44,605 nt of DNA from JABMPJ01 sp964345005 (GCA_964345005.1 CAYFPQ010000022.1:1-44605), one strand, 5' to 3'. Positions 17,966-26,987 are shown, numbered from the stretch's first letter. Notes: generated by a model not told the origin, from the letters alone. Made by a program: numbers and translations.

Positions 17966-20358
17966 CTAACGCTCCCTGATTTCGGCCTTAAGCTCCCGCC
18001 TCAAGCGATCCATGATCTCGGCGTGCAAGCGATTTGTCTCTTCGTCCGTCAGCGTCCTCTCCGCTGATCGGTAGGTCAAGGAGTAGGCCATACTCTTGCG
18101 CCCGTCCCCCATCTCCTTACTTCTGAATATATCGAAGAGATCAACCCCTGTCAACTCTGCCGGGGCTCCGTCTTCGATTACCCGAACAACGTCCCCGTAG
18201 CGCACGGATTCGTCCACGATCAAGGCCAGATCACGGTCCACGCATGGGTATACAGGTATGGGCGTAAATAACTCTACATCATGGACTTGCTCCAGTATGG
18301 CGTCGAGATTAAGCTCGGCGATGGCGACGGGAGACTGGATACGCCACTGGTGCCGGATCCCGGCCTCTAGAAGGCCCAAAATTCCCACCTTCTCCCCCTT
18401 CAACAAAATAGCTGTGCACCAGCCCGTCTCAAAGGCCGGATGGGTGACTGATGAGAGGCTCAAGGCAGGCGCATTCTGCACCCTCAACAGCTCTCCCAGG
18501 AGCCCCTTCATCCGCAGGAAAGTGCCCTCGGGAGAGATATCGTTCTGGCCAGCCAGCTGGCCCATCAAGCCTATGGAAAGGCGCTCTTCTTCACGAATCT
18601 CCCCACCTTCGAGGAAAAACACACGCCCGATCTCGAAGCAGGCTGCATCCAACTCCTGGTGTGTGGCGTTGCGTCCCAGCGATTCGGTCATCTGCGGAAT
18701 CAGCGAATCACGCATGATTCCATGGTCAGCACTGACTGGATCCAGCAACCCCACACGCTGTCCGGCCTCATTCCTGCCGAACCGGTCGAGCAACTGTTCT
18801 GAGAGAAAGCTATAGTTCATGGTCTCAGACAAACCGAGACCCACCAGGTGTTCGCGGCACGCGGCCACTGCACGCGGGCGCGCATCGTCAGCGTCCACAA
18901 CCACGCGTCCTATCGGATCGGCTGCAGGTACTTCTTCCAGACCATGCACGCGGGCAATCTCCTCGAATATATCCGCTTCGATCTTCAGGTCAGGGCGGAA
19001 CGACGGAGGAATAACCGTAATGACGCCGTCGTCGGCACTCGCCACGGGGATTTGAAGACGCTCAAGAACTTCGACCACCTCATCACAGCCAAGCGAGACA
19101 CCGAGAAGTGACTCGAGACGGGGCAGGCGACACGCAATGGACTCCGCCTCTCCTGCTCCACCGTAGACATCGATCACGCCTTCCGCAATAGAGGCGCCGC
19201 AGTGCTCTGCCATCAGCGCAGCGGCACGCCGGCTGGCCCATTCGACCGTCTCGCGGTTCACTGTACGCTCGAAACGGTGCGACGATTCAGTCGACAGTCC
19301 CAGCGAGACGGAGGTGCGGTGCGTTCGTGCGGGGTCGAATGCGGCACTTTCCAGCAGGACCGTCTGTGTTGCGTCACTGATCTCGCTGCCCGCACCCCCC
19401 ATGATACCGGCCACGGCGACCGGACGCGATGCATCCGCGATGACGAGCATCTCTGGTGTTAAGGTCCGTTCCTCGTCGTCGAGCGTGGATACCCGCTCTC
19501 CTTCAGCGGCGCGACGGACGATGATTTTGCTCGCTTCAAGCATCGAGAAATCGAACGCATGTAGCGGGTGCCCGCACTCCAGCATGACATAGTTCGTGAT
19601 ATCGACCACGTTATTGATCGGACGCACGCCGCAACTGGTCAGTCGACGGCGCATCCAGATCGGGCTGGGCCTTAGTTCAGCTTCAGTCAGAACACGAGCG
19701 GTATAGCGCGGGCAGTCGGCCGCATCGCGGACCTCAACACTGGTCCATTCGGTCACCGGCTTACCGGTCTCATCCAAGACAGGCTCGGGAATCTTCAATG
19801 CCATGTCGTAGAGCGCCGCTACCTCGCGCGCCATGCCTATCACGCTCAGACAGTCGGGACGATTCCAAGTCACCTCAAGCTCCAGAACCGTCTCAACCCC
19901 GCCGATGACATCCAGCAGCGGCGTGCCCGGCTCGGCGTCAGCCGGAAGAATCAAGATCCCGGTGTGATCAGCCGAAAGCCCGAGCTCGTCCTCGGCACAC
20001 AGCATGCCCTGCGAGACCTCGCCCCGCAACTTGGCCTTCTTGATCTTCATTCCGTTGGGCAACGTAGCTCCGNNNNNNNNNNTGCAAGGGCAACCTTATC
20101 GCCGCTGTCAAAGTTATCCGCACCGCACACCACGGGTAGCTCGTTCGTGCCGTCGAACACGCAACAGACACGGAGACGATCAGCCTGGGGGTGCTTCTCC
20201 CACGAACGCACCTCGCCCACCATGACCTCTTCGCAACCAGCACCGAGATGCTCAATGCCTTCCACTTCTGTGCCCGAGAAGGTCAGTTTCTCGGCAATCT
20301 CCTCCGCCGATGCATCCACATCCACATACTCACGCAACCAGCTTAACGGTAGTTTCAT
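17966..20358 (-). CDS. pheT: Phenylalanyl-tRNA synthetase beta subunit (spans an N gap)
   Basis: This large subunit of the (alpha-beta)2 PheRS is about 796 residues. It has the N-terminal MKLPLSWLREYVD, an EMAP-type tRNA-binding domain (about 40-150), the B3/B4 editing region (HPLHAFDFSMLE), the B5 domain and a C-terminal FDX-ACB domain (YPCVDRDLALIVDE). Ten Ns at 20073-20082 break the frame: KVALA before and GATLPNGMKIKKAKLRGE after. Comparison with the family (two residues between) implies five missing bases, not ten, so the break is an assembly artefact. ATG at 20358 has AGGAG six bases upstream; TTG at 20364 is not needed. The 122-base spacer from pheS holds nonamer repeats. Confidence 0.95.
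20073..20082. other. Assembly gap (10 N) inside pheT
   Basis: Ten Ns lie between codons for KVALA and GATLP. Homology predicts two residues there, i.e. five missing bases given the bases already present, so the N length is a placeholder. Confidence 0.85.
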
Positions 20359-20379
20359 TGCCAACTCCTAGAAATTCTC

Positions 20380-20483
20380 TTCACCACGAAGATCGCCAAG
20401 GGGTTTCGAGGACGAATCGCCTGATCCAGTTCTTAAGCATCGTCACACTATGGTCTTCGTGCTCTTCGTGTCCTTCGTGGTTA
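20380..20483. repeat. Nonamer repeat (CTTCGTGNN units) in the pheS-pheT spacer
   Basis: Three consecutive 9-base units ending CTTCGTG occupy 20453-20479 (on the minus strand CACGAAGGA, CACGAAGAG, CACGAAGAC). An inverted single unit, CACCACGAAGA, lies at 20382-20392. The array starts immediately at the pheS stop codon (TAA, 20481-20483, inside the TTAACCACGAAG-like edge). The period and sequence differ from the 7-base repeats elsewhere in the window, so this is a second dispersed repeat class. Confidence 0.7.
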
Positions 20484-21503
20484 CCCAAACTGCCTCAAGA
20501 ACCGCATATCGTTCTCGTACAGCAACCGGATGTCCGGAATGCCATACCGGACCATGGCAATGCGTTCCACACCCATCCCGAATGCGTAGCCGGTGGTTGT
20601 CTCCGGATCGTAACCCACTTTCTCGAATACGCGCGGGTCGACCATGCCGGCTCCGGCAATCTCGATCCATCCGCTCCCCTTACAGACGCGGCAGCCTTTG
20701 CCACTGCAAACGTGGCAGGAGAAGTCGCACTCAACGCTGGGCTCCGTGAACGGGAAGAAATGCGGACGGAAACGTACCGCAACATCGGGTCCCATCATCT
20801 CATGGGCAAAATAGGCCAGCGTCCCCTTCAAGTCAGCCAGTGACACGTCCTTGTCGACATAGAGGCCCTCGATCTGGTGGAAATTGGCGCTGTGTGTAGC
20901 GTCCGTGGTGTCGCGACGATAGCAGCGTCCCGGCGTGATAATGCGGACGGGCGGCTTGCGCGATTCCATGACACGGATCTGCACCGGGGAGGTCTGCGTA
21001 CGCAGCAACTGACCATCATTCAGCCAGAAGGTGTCCTGCCGGTCGAGCGACGGATGGTACGCGGGTGTGTTAAGCGCCTCAAAGTTGTGGTACGGCGTCT
21101 CCACGTCCGGCCCTTCGGCCACGGTGAAGCCCATGCGGCCGAAGATCGCAGCGGCTTCTTCTATGACAGTGGAGATCGGGTGACGCGTTCCACGGCGTGG
21201 ACCACGACCCGGAAGCGTATAGTCAAACGTTACAGGTTCATCGACGCCCTTGGCACCACCGGCAAGCTCTTCACGCCGTGACTCGAGCAGTGCTGCCAAT
21301 TCCTTCTTGAAGGTATTGGCGAGGCGTCCGACCTCGGCTTTCTCTTCTGGAGCGACACGCTTCAGCTCCTTCATAACCTGGGGCATGAGGCCCTTGCGGC
21401 CAAGGTATTTGATGCGTATGGCTTCTACTGTACCGAGCGCGTCAGCCGAGCGACCCTCGGCCATCCCCTCTTCTACCGTCTTTCTGAGCGTTTGAAGATC
21501 CAC
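20481..21503 (-). CDS. pheS: Phenylalanyl-tRNA synthetase alpha subunit
   Basis: The 340-residue class II catalytic subunit activates phenylalanine. It has an N-terminal coiled-coil arm (IRIKYLGRKGLMPQVMKELK), motif 1 around GTRHPISTVIEEAAAIFGRM, motif 2 (RVMESRKPPVRIITPGRCYR) and motif 3 in the C-terminal GMGVERIAMVRYG. A Cys cluster (CHVCSGKGCRVCKGSG) is inserted before motif 3, as in many bacterial PheS. GTG at 21503 is chosen: GGAG lies eight bases before it and family homology begins there. The open frame upstream to 21611 only translates the heptamer repeat and is not part of the protein. Confidence 0.95.
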   Translation of the reverse strand: MDLQTLRKTVEEGMAEGRSADALGTVEAIRIKYLGRKGLMPQVMKELKRVAPEEKAEVGRLANTFKKELAALLESRREELAGGAKGVDEPVTFDYTLPGRGPRRGTRHPISTVIEEAAAIFGRMGFTVAEGPDVETPYHNFEALNTPAYHPSLDRQDTFWLNDGQLLRTQTSPVQIRVMESRKPPVRIITPGRCYRRDTTDATHSANFHQIEGLYVDKDVSLADLKGTLAYFAHEMMGPDVAVRFRPHFFPFTEPSVECDFSCHVCSGKGCRVCKGSGWIEIAGAGMVDPRVFEKVGYDPETTTGYAFGMGVERIAMVRYGIPDIRLLYENDMRFLRQFG

Positions 21504-21553
21504 TATCTCATCTCCAGAGTAATGGCAGCACGAGGAAGACACAGCTACCATTT

Positions 21554-21689
21554 CAACATCCAACATCCAACAAGGAACATCCAACTTCCAACGGTGCGAG
21601 TGAAAGCGCATGGCTGGACCTGCGGCCCCTACATCTGCAATCCTCGCTCACTTCTTCATTGGAAGTTCCTTGTTGGATGTTGGATGTTC
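21554..21689. repeat. Palindromic heptamer-repeat element in the rplT-pheS spacer
   Basis: The left arm (21554-21595) is six 7-base units of the CAACATC type. The right arm (21662-21689) is four units of the complementary GATGTTG type. Bases 21555-21578 and 21665-21688 are perfect inverted complements over 24 bases. The 66-base centre begins GGTGCGAG and ends CTCGCTCAC. The element lies between the rplT terminator and the pheS start, so it would be in the pheS leader or promoter region. Confidence 0.85.
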
Positions 21690-21765
21690 AGTCTCATCTC
21701 GTCCAGCCTCGATATGCGTCTTCTATCCCTTCAGAGCATTGCTGCCTGCACCGGGTCATTTGCCC

Positions 21766-21795
21766 AAAAAAAACGGCCATCTCGAAAGATGGCCG
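21766..21795 (-). terminator. Rho-independent terminator after rplT
   Basis: On the minus strand a perfect 9-bp stem, CGGCCATCT/AGATGGCCG, with a TTCG tetraloop (21774-21795) is followed by eight Ts (21766-21773). It starts 20 bases past the rplT stop codon. It ends the infC-rpmI-rplT transcript and implies separate initiation for pheS-pheT. Confidence 0.93.
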
Positions 21796-21814
21796 CTCAA
21801 AGACTGTCTGGCAG

Positions 21815-22171
21815 TTACGCCAAGCCTGCCCGGGCCTGCTCAACGATGGTGCTAAAGCCCTCTGGATCATGGATAGCGATCTCGGAGAGCATCTTACGGT
21901 TGAGTGCAATCTTCTGCTTGGCCAGGCCTTCTATCAGGCGGCTGTAGGTGATGCCGTTCTGACGGCAGGCGGCCGAAACGCGTGCGATCCAAAGCTGGCG
22001 GTACGAACGCTTGCGGTCCTTACGGTGCGTGGTGGCCATGCGCATGGCGCGGTCCACGGCCTCTGTGGCTTGGCGAAACAGCTTGCTGCGCGACCCGCGA
22101 AATCCCTTGGCCTGCTCGAGGCGGCGGCGACGACGGCGGCGTGAAGCCGGTGCATTGGTTGCTCTTGGCAT
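21815..22171 (-). CDS. rplT: 50S ribosomal protein L20
   Basis: The 118-residue L20 binds 23S rRNA early in large-subunit assembly and represses its own operon in many bacteria. The basic N-terminal extension is clear (RRRRRRRLEQAKGFRGSRSK), followed by RSYRQLWIARVSAACRQNGI and the C-terminal globular domain (LAKQKIALNRKMLSEIAI). It lies 21 bases after rpmI and is followed directly by a strong terminator. Confidence 0.98.
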   Translation of the reverse strand: MPRATNAPASRRRRRRRLEQAKGFRGSRSKLFRQATEAVDRAMRMATTHRKDRKRSYRQLWIARVSAACRQNGITYSRLIEGLAKQKIALNRKMLSEIAIHDPEGFSTIVEQARAGLA

Positions 22172-22192
22172 TGTCTTCTCCTGAAATGGGTC

Positions 22193-22384
22193 TTAACCAA
22201 TCATGTTCACGACGCGCTTGGTCTCGGTCTTGCTCAGTGTCTCGGCCGAGCGCAGGTTACGCTTACGTTTGCGCGTCTTGCCGCCCAAGAGATGGCCGGA
22301 ACCCGCCTTGTGATACTTCAACTTGCCGGTAGCGGTCTTCTTGAAGCGCTTTGCGGCAGCCTTGTTTGTCTTCTGTTTCGGCAT
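22193..22384 (-). CDS. rpmI: 50S ribosomal protein L35
   Basis: The 63-residue L35 shows the family pattern MPKQKTNKAAAKRFKKTATG and the GHLLGGKTRKRKRNLR segment. ATG at 22384 is supported by AGGA just before it and AAAGGA further out; a longer in-frame extension to 22414 has no homology. It is cotranscribed with rplT 21 bases downstream. The 389-base spacer from infC carries a palindromic heptamer element. Confidence 0.97.
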   Translation of the reverse strand: MPKQKTNKAAAKRFKKTATGKLKYHKAGSGHLLGGKTRKRKRNLRSAETLSKTETKRVVNMIG

Positions 22385-22773
22385 TCCTGATCGTCCTTTG
22401 CTGCCTGAACCCAAGCGGTCGGCGTACAGTTTTCCCCCATGGAAAGCACGAGAAGCTATCGAAAAGGCAGTGTCCCGTCCAGCCCTTTTTTTGGAGAGTT
22501 TCAGAGTGTTCGGCGCTTTTCTCTATCTCCGATGGCTCATGAGAAAGCGATGCCCGAGAATTCAACATCCAACATCCGACAAGGAACTCCCAACATCCAA
22601 GTGCGTGGGATAGCTAATGACCAGTCCCGAGGCATCCCATTCTCCGGGCACGCTCACTTGGGAGTTGGACATTCCTTGTTGGATGTTGGATGTTCGGGTT
22701 GCGCAGAACTACGCGTAGCCGCCCAACATCGCCCCCACTGAGTCGCCCTGCACCACCGAAGGCAATCGTAGAT
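22385..22773 (-). other. infC-rpmI spacer, 389 bases, no gene
   Basis: The usual infC-rpmI spacing is a few tens of bases; here it is expanded. The part at 22563-22695 is the heptamer element; the remaining bases next to rpmI contain no recognisable gene and no terminator-like hairpin with a T run. A promoter for rpmI-rplT may lie here, but no good boxes were found. Confidence 0.5.
22563..22695. repeat. Palindromic heptamer-repeat element in the infC-rpmI spacer
   Basis: The left arm (22563-22604) has six 7-base units (CAACATC type). The right arm (22654-22695) has six of the inverse (GATGTTG type). Bases 22564-22587 match the complement of the right arm at 22 of 24 positions, and this 24-base arm is the same as in the rplT-pheS element. 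The 49-base centre contains AGGCATCCCATTCTC, also found at 40959-41040. Confidence 0.85.
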
Positions 22774-23288
22774 CTACTCCGCCTGCTTCGGGGGCGTAGA
22801 TTGCGTGCCCTTGGGCGTCTTGCCCTTCTGGCTCTTGCCGGTCTTAACACCCAGCATGGCGACAATGCTGCGCCCCATGAGCTTGGGGGCCATATCGATA
22901 ACGCTGATATCCACGCACTCCTTGATCACACGCTGGATGACCTCGAAGCCGAGCTCACGATGCGCGTTCTCACGGCCACGGAACTGCAGGCTCAGCTTGA
23001 CCTTGAGGTCCTTCTGCAGAAACTGTTTGGCCTTGTTGAGTTTGGTCTGGAAGTCATGCTCCCNNNNNNNNNNNNNNNNNNNNNNNNNNACCGAAACTTG
23101 CCGAAATCCATGATTCGGCAGACCGGCGGGTCCGCGTTGGGCGAGATCTCGACCAGGTCAAGATTCTGATTGATCGCCATCTGAAGCGCCTCCCGGGTCT
23201 CCATGACTCCAAGCATGTCCCCATTGGACGCCACGCAACGCACCCGCGGAACCCTGATGCGATGATTACTTCTCACGAATGAACGAAT
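22774..23288 (-). CDS. infC: Translation initiation factor IF-3, probable ATT start (spans an N gap)
   Basis: IF-3 binds the 30S subunit and proofreads start codons. The N-terminal domain is visible (NHRIRVPRVRCVASNGDMLG, then NLDLVEISPNADPPVCRIMDFGKFR) and the C-terminal domain resumes at EHDFQTKLNKAKQFL and ends in a TAG at 22774. The 26 Ns at 23064-23089 replace the linker; homology predicts about 85-90 missing bases. No ATG begins the frame. ATT at 23286-23288 is in frame and lies six bases after AGGAGG, whereas GTG at 23276 is 18 bases away. An ATT start is the known autoregulated start of infC in E. coli. The C-terminal tail is Lys/Pro-rich (KTGKSQKGKTPKGTQ). It lies 22 bases after thrS. 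Confidence 0.93.
23064..23089. other. Assembly gap (26 N) inside infC
   Basis: The gap falls between DFGKFR and EHDFQTKL. IF-3 proteins have roughly 29 residues there, so about 85-90 bases are missing and the N count is a placeholder. Confidence 0.85.
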
Positions 23289-23310
23289 GACTTACCTCCT
23301 TGTTAGTTAC

Positions 23311-25046
23311 TTACTGTTGCCGAGCGCATTCTTCGCTCAGCTGCGAAATCAGTTCGGCCAGGGGCAAAGCGCCCCGGTCGCCTTCCTTACGGTGACGGAC
23401 GGCGACGGTGCCTGCTTCCATCTCCTTGGGGCCTACAATCACCATGTAGGGGATCTTCTCGTTCTGGGCGCGGCGAATCTTGGCGCCCATACGCTCGGAC
23501 TTTTCGTCAAGCGATACACGGAAATCGGCCTCGCGCAGTGCATCGAGCACCTGCTGCGCGTAGTCCAGTTCCTTCTCGGTGAGCGGGATCACGCGCACCT
23601 GTTCGGGCGCCAACCAGAGCGGGAAGGCTCCGCCGTAGTGCTCCACCAGGATACCGAAGAACCGCTCCAAAGACCCCAGCAGAGCCCGGTGCACCATATA
23701 GGGACGGTGTTCTGCACCGTCATCGCCAACATAGGTCAGGTCAAACCGCTCCGGTAAGTTGAAGTCGAACTGAATCGTCGTGAGCTGCCACTCGCGCCCG
23801 ATCGCATCCTTGATCTTCAGATCGATCTTGGGGCCGTAGAATGCGCCACCGCCCTGGTCGAGCTCGTATGCTATGCCCTCAGCCTTCAGCGCCTCCTCCA
23901 GCGACTCCGTGGCAGCCGTCCAGCGGGCTTCCTCGCCCACCGCCTTGGCAGGCCGTGTNNNNNNNNNNNNNNNNNNNNNNNNNNNNNGGAGACATCCTCG
24001 AACCCGAAGGCACCGAGGATGCGCAGGGCAAACCGCACCGTGTAAGCCACCTCCTCCTTTACCTGCTCATGCGTGCAGAAGATATGCGCATCGTCCTGCG
24101 TGAAACCGCGCACACGCAGTAATCCGTGCAGAACGCCGCTCTTCTCGTAGCGATAAACCGTGCCGAGTTCGGCCATGCGCATCGGCAGTTCGCGGTAGGA
24201 GCGCTTCTGCGTCCCGTAGATATGGATATGGAACGGACAGTTCATCGGTTTGACGTAGTAATCGTTGCCGTCGATGTCCATCGGCGCATACATGTTCTCG
24301 CCGTAACACTCCAGGTGCCCCGACCGCTCCCATAGCACGCTCCGCCCGATATGCGGGGTGTAAACCAGCTCGTAGCCACCCCGATAATGCTCGCGGCGCC
24401 AGAAATCCTCTATGGCGGACCTGATTCTCGCCCCCTTCGCATGCCAGTGCGTCAGGCCGGGCCCCACATCTTCGCTGCTACTGAAGAGATCCAACTCCTT
24501 GCCGAGCTTCCGGTGATCCCGCTTGGCGGCTTCTTCGATCTGCTTGATGATGGCGCGGATCGCTTTGGGTGACTCGGCGGCGATCCCGTAGATGCGCTGC
24601 AACATCGGGTTGGTCTCGATGCCGTGAAAGTAGGAGCCGGCTACCGAAGTCAGCTTGAAAGCCCTGACGTCACCGGTCGTCTCGACGTGCGGCCCGCGAC
24701 AGAGGTCCATGAAGTCGCCGCACTTGTAGAAGGTGATCGTCTCGCCTTCGGGAATTGCGGCCAAACGATCGAGTTTATAACTTTGATCCCTCTCACGGAG
24801 CCACTGCTCCGCCTCTTCGCGTGTCATCTCGAGGAGTTCGAAGGGCTCTTTCTCTGCCACGATCTTGGCCATCTCGGCCTCGATAGCGGGAAAGTCCTCG
24901 GGAGACAGGCGGTGGGGAAGGTCAAAGTCGTAGTAGAAACCGTCGCTCGTCGCAGGCCCAATATCCAGCTTCACCCCGTCATACAAACGACACACGGCTG
25001 CTGCCATCACATGCGCCGCACTATGGCGCATCTTCTCAATGTCCAA
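23311..25046 (-). CDS. thrS: Threonyl-tRNA synthetase lacking the TGS domain (spans an N gap)
   Basis: The roughly 575-residue class II synthetase charges tRNA-Thr. It begins directly at the editing domain (MRHSAAHVMAAAVCRLYDG, with HSAAH and later CRGPHV metal/editing residues) and has no N-terminal TGS domain, unlike the ~640-residue E. coli enzyme. The catalytic core has MNCPFHIHIYG with the zinc Cys, RYEKSGVLHGLLRVRGFTQD (motif 2) and the C-terminal anticodon-binding domain (VRVIPLTEKELDYA). 29 Ns at 23959-23987 break the frame between FGFEDVS and TRPAKAVGEE; about four residues (12 bases) are expected. TTG at 25046 is chosen because GGAGG lies seven bases upstream; TTG at 25061 and ATG at 25031 are alternatives. 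It heads the cluster thrS-infC-rpmI-rplT. Confidence 0.95.
23959..23987. other. Assembly gap (29 N) inside thrS
   Basis: Sequence reads FGFEDVS before and TRPAKAVG after. ThrRS homologues have about four residues here, so about 12 bases are missing; 29 Ns shift the frame artificially. Confidence 0.8.
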
Positions 25047-25091
25047 GACTCGACCTCCCAACTTTCTCCTCGCAAACCATCAGAAGTGGAA

Positions 25092-25120
25092 ATTGTAGGC
25101 AACGAACCCGACCGAGTCTA
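25092..25120 (-). promoter_or_regulatory. Candidate sigma70 promoter for thrS
   Basis: On the minus strand TAGACT (25115-25120) and TACAAT (25092-25097) are separated by 17 bases. The -10 box matches five of six and the -35 four of six. It lies about 46 bases upstream of the chosen TTG start, in the 132-base spacer after the VWA gene. Confidence 0.45.
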
Positions 25121-25178
25121 GCGTTTTAGGCGGTGCAAAAGTATCTGACACGGATCTGCGGTTCCCGACGAGTATGAC

Positions 25179-26945
25179 CTAAAACTTGCCTCGGTGTGGG
25201 ACGTTGACTTTGTATTCGCGGGCGGTGCTGCGGATTTCGCGGAGGGTGTCGGGGTCTTGGCGGCGGGCGTATTGGCCGATGAGGTGATAGACCTTCTGCT
25301 TGGCCCACTGGCTGCGCACCGTCTTATCACCATCGCCTGCGCCTTCGCTCAAGGCCACGTCGAAGAGCATGTCGCACTTCATGTTTTGCCCCTCACCAAC
25401 GGCCTGGAACGTGACGCTCTTCTCGCCGCGTGGATAGCGACCGTAAAGAACCAATGGGCGATCGAGATAGAGATTGCCCGTCTGCACCGGGTAGACCTCG
25501 CAGGTCGACCCGACCGGAAACCGGAAGCCAACATCCGCCAGCACGGGACGGCTGATCTTGCTCATCGCGGCGCTGATGGACCCCGGGATACTCCAGCGTC
25601 CCTTGCCCAGCGGAATGACCTCGCCGCGGTTGCTGTAGCTTAACAGGTCGAGAAGGTATTGATCCGCGGTCTGCACGGTGCCGATCGTGTAGATCGACAG
25701 CATGCCGTCATTCATCTGGCTGAACTCGCCGATGATGTCTGAGCTCCCCGTCTTGCCGGCCGTCGCCAATCCATCTGATACCATGAGGACGATGATGGGT
25801 CGCCCGGCCTCGCGCGGCATGGCAACGAAATCGCGAATCGAACTCAGAATATCCGTGTTGCCGCCGGGACGCATGCTCTTGATGAACTCGCGCGCCTTCT
25901 CGATGTTCGACGGGACGTTGTTAACCAGCGAGCCGAAGCAACGGTCGGCAATCTGGCGAAAACCGACTACATCAAAACGGTCCTGGTCTCCCAGGAGATC
26001 GAGACAGGCATTGAGGCCCTGCCTGCAGAAGTAGAGGCGTCGTTCCGCCATGCTGGCGGAGCAATCCTGCATCAGGATGACATCTTTCGGGATCACCGGC
26101 AGCACATCGGAACCCAGCCCCTCGATCTCAACCTTGAAGTAGCCATACTCCTTGTCGCGGCGGCTCTCGTAGGTAACGGCACGCGCGGCCAGAACACGTT
26201 CGATCGGCTTGAGCGGAGTGATCTCCTCCAGTGTCTCCTTGAACAGCTCCGCGCTCTCGCTCACAACGGCCTCGCTGGGTACCGTCGCGGGTTGGGGGCT
26301 CTCAAGACTCCGGGCCGGCGAGGGTAAAACGATACTGGCGGTGCTCGGACTCCGTGACAGTACCTGTTTGCCCGGCCCCGTGCTCTGCAGGGGTGGCGGG
26401 GCGGCCAATGAGCGCTCAACCGGCAAGGCGATATCCGGCGCAGCGATCACACGATCCAGTGTTGGAATCGTGACTCGGTCGATGGGTGCGACATCCAGCT
26501 TGGCCACGGCCTTCTCGATCGCCACGATCTCCTGACGCGGCTGCCAGACCTCCGGCAGTTCGGGGGGCACAGGCTCAGCCAGATTCGGCGTTTCGCTCTC
26601 CACTTCTTCAGTGGGTGCAGCCGGCGGGGCCAGCAACGAGGCGGGCACCGGCACACCGAGCTTCGCAGCAGTGTCAACCACGTCGTCCATGGTTGGGGCC
26701 GCCTCATTATCGGCTGCCTCCGTGGGCGATTCCGGTGCACGCCGCACCTCACCCAGCTTCATCGGTCTTGCCCGCTCTGGTAGCCGGACGTTGCTCAGCA
26801 TACCGGGCAGCGGAATGTCGAGCTTCAGCACGCCGATCATTAGACCGATGTGGACCACCACCGACAGCACACAGGCCACAGCCGCCGCACTGACATGGTG
26901 CGCCCGCGGTCCCGCATAACTCCACTCTGATTCAGGATGGATCAC
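25179..26945 (-). CDS. Membrane-anchored von Willebrand factor A domain protein
   Basis: The 588-residue product has one N-terminal membrane helix (AAAVACVLSVVVHIGLMIGV, about residues 20-40), then a Pro/Glu/Ala-rich periplasmic stretch to about 260. A VWA domain follows at about residues 285-460: the MIDAS begins DVILMQDCSASM (DxSxS), with T in GGNTDILSS and D in VLMVSDGLAT. A beta-rich C-terminal segment follows. The layout recalls TonB-like or Tol-like anchored proteins carrying a metal-dependent ligand-binding domain; partner and role are unknown. The start is GTG at 26945 with no good ribosome binding site; a heptamer array lies 14 bases upstream in the place of the leader. Confidence 0.85.
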   Translation of the reverse strand: MIHPESEWSYAGPRAHHVSAAAVACVLSVVVHIGLMIGVLKLDIPLPGMLSNVRLPERARPMKLGEVRRAPESPTEAADNEAAPTMDDVVDTAAKLGVPVPASLLAPPAAPTEEVESETPNLAEPVPPELPEVWQPRQEIVAIEKAVAKLDVAPIDRVTIPTLDRVIAAPDIALPVERSLAAPPPLQSTGPGKQVLSRSPSTASIVLPSPARSLESPQPATVPSEAVVSESAELFKETLEEITPLKPIERVLAARAVTYESRRDKEYGYFKVEIEGLGSDVLPVIPKDVILMQDCSASMAERRLYFCRQGLNACLDLLGDQDRFDVVGFRQIADRCFGSLVNNVPSNIEKAREFIKSMRPGGNTDILSSIRDFVAMPREAGRPIIVLMVSDGLATAGKTGSSDIIGEFSQMNDGMLSIYTIGTVQTADQYLLDLLSYSNRGEVIPLGKGRWSIPGSISAAMSKISRPVLADVGFRFPVGSTCEVYPVQTGNLYLDRPLVLYGRYPRGEKSVTFQAVGEGQNMKCDMLFDVALSEGAGDGDKTVRSQWAKQKVYHLIGQYARRQDPDTLREIRSTAREYKVNVPHRGKF

Positions 26946-26959
26946 GGTGCCAATCTTAG

Positions 26960-26987
26960 AGGTTCACGGTTCAACGTTCAAGGTTGA
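26960..26987. repeat. Heptamer-repeat array between DUF1015 and VWA genes
   Basis: Four 7-base units of the form NNGTTNA lie in tandem (AGGTTCA, CGGTTCA, then two variants) at 26960-26987. It is a single array without an inverted partner. It occupies the 51-base spacer, nine bases past the DUF1015 stop and 14 bases before the VWA start. Confidence 0.7.

Noticed and set aside
17764..17979. A 71-codon plus-strand frame in the pheT-rarA spacer
   Set aside because: No binding site, no protein character, overlaps the pheT end.
21504..21611. An N-terminal extension of PheS
   Set aside because: These codons only translate the heptamer repeat; GTG 21503 has the binding site and starts the homology.
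21547..22741. CRISPR array, considered because of the repeated motifs
   Set aside because: Units are 7 bases in tandem or inverted arms, with no 25-40 base repeats separated by unique spacers and no cas genes.
25047..25178. T-box or other riboswitch upstream of thrS
   Set aside because: The 132-base spacer has no T-box core sequence, specifier stem or terminator/antiterminator pair; it looks like a simple promoter.
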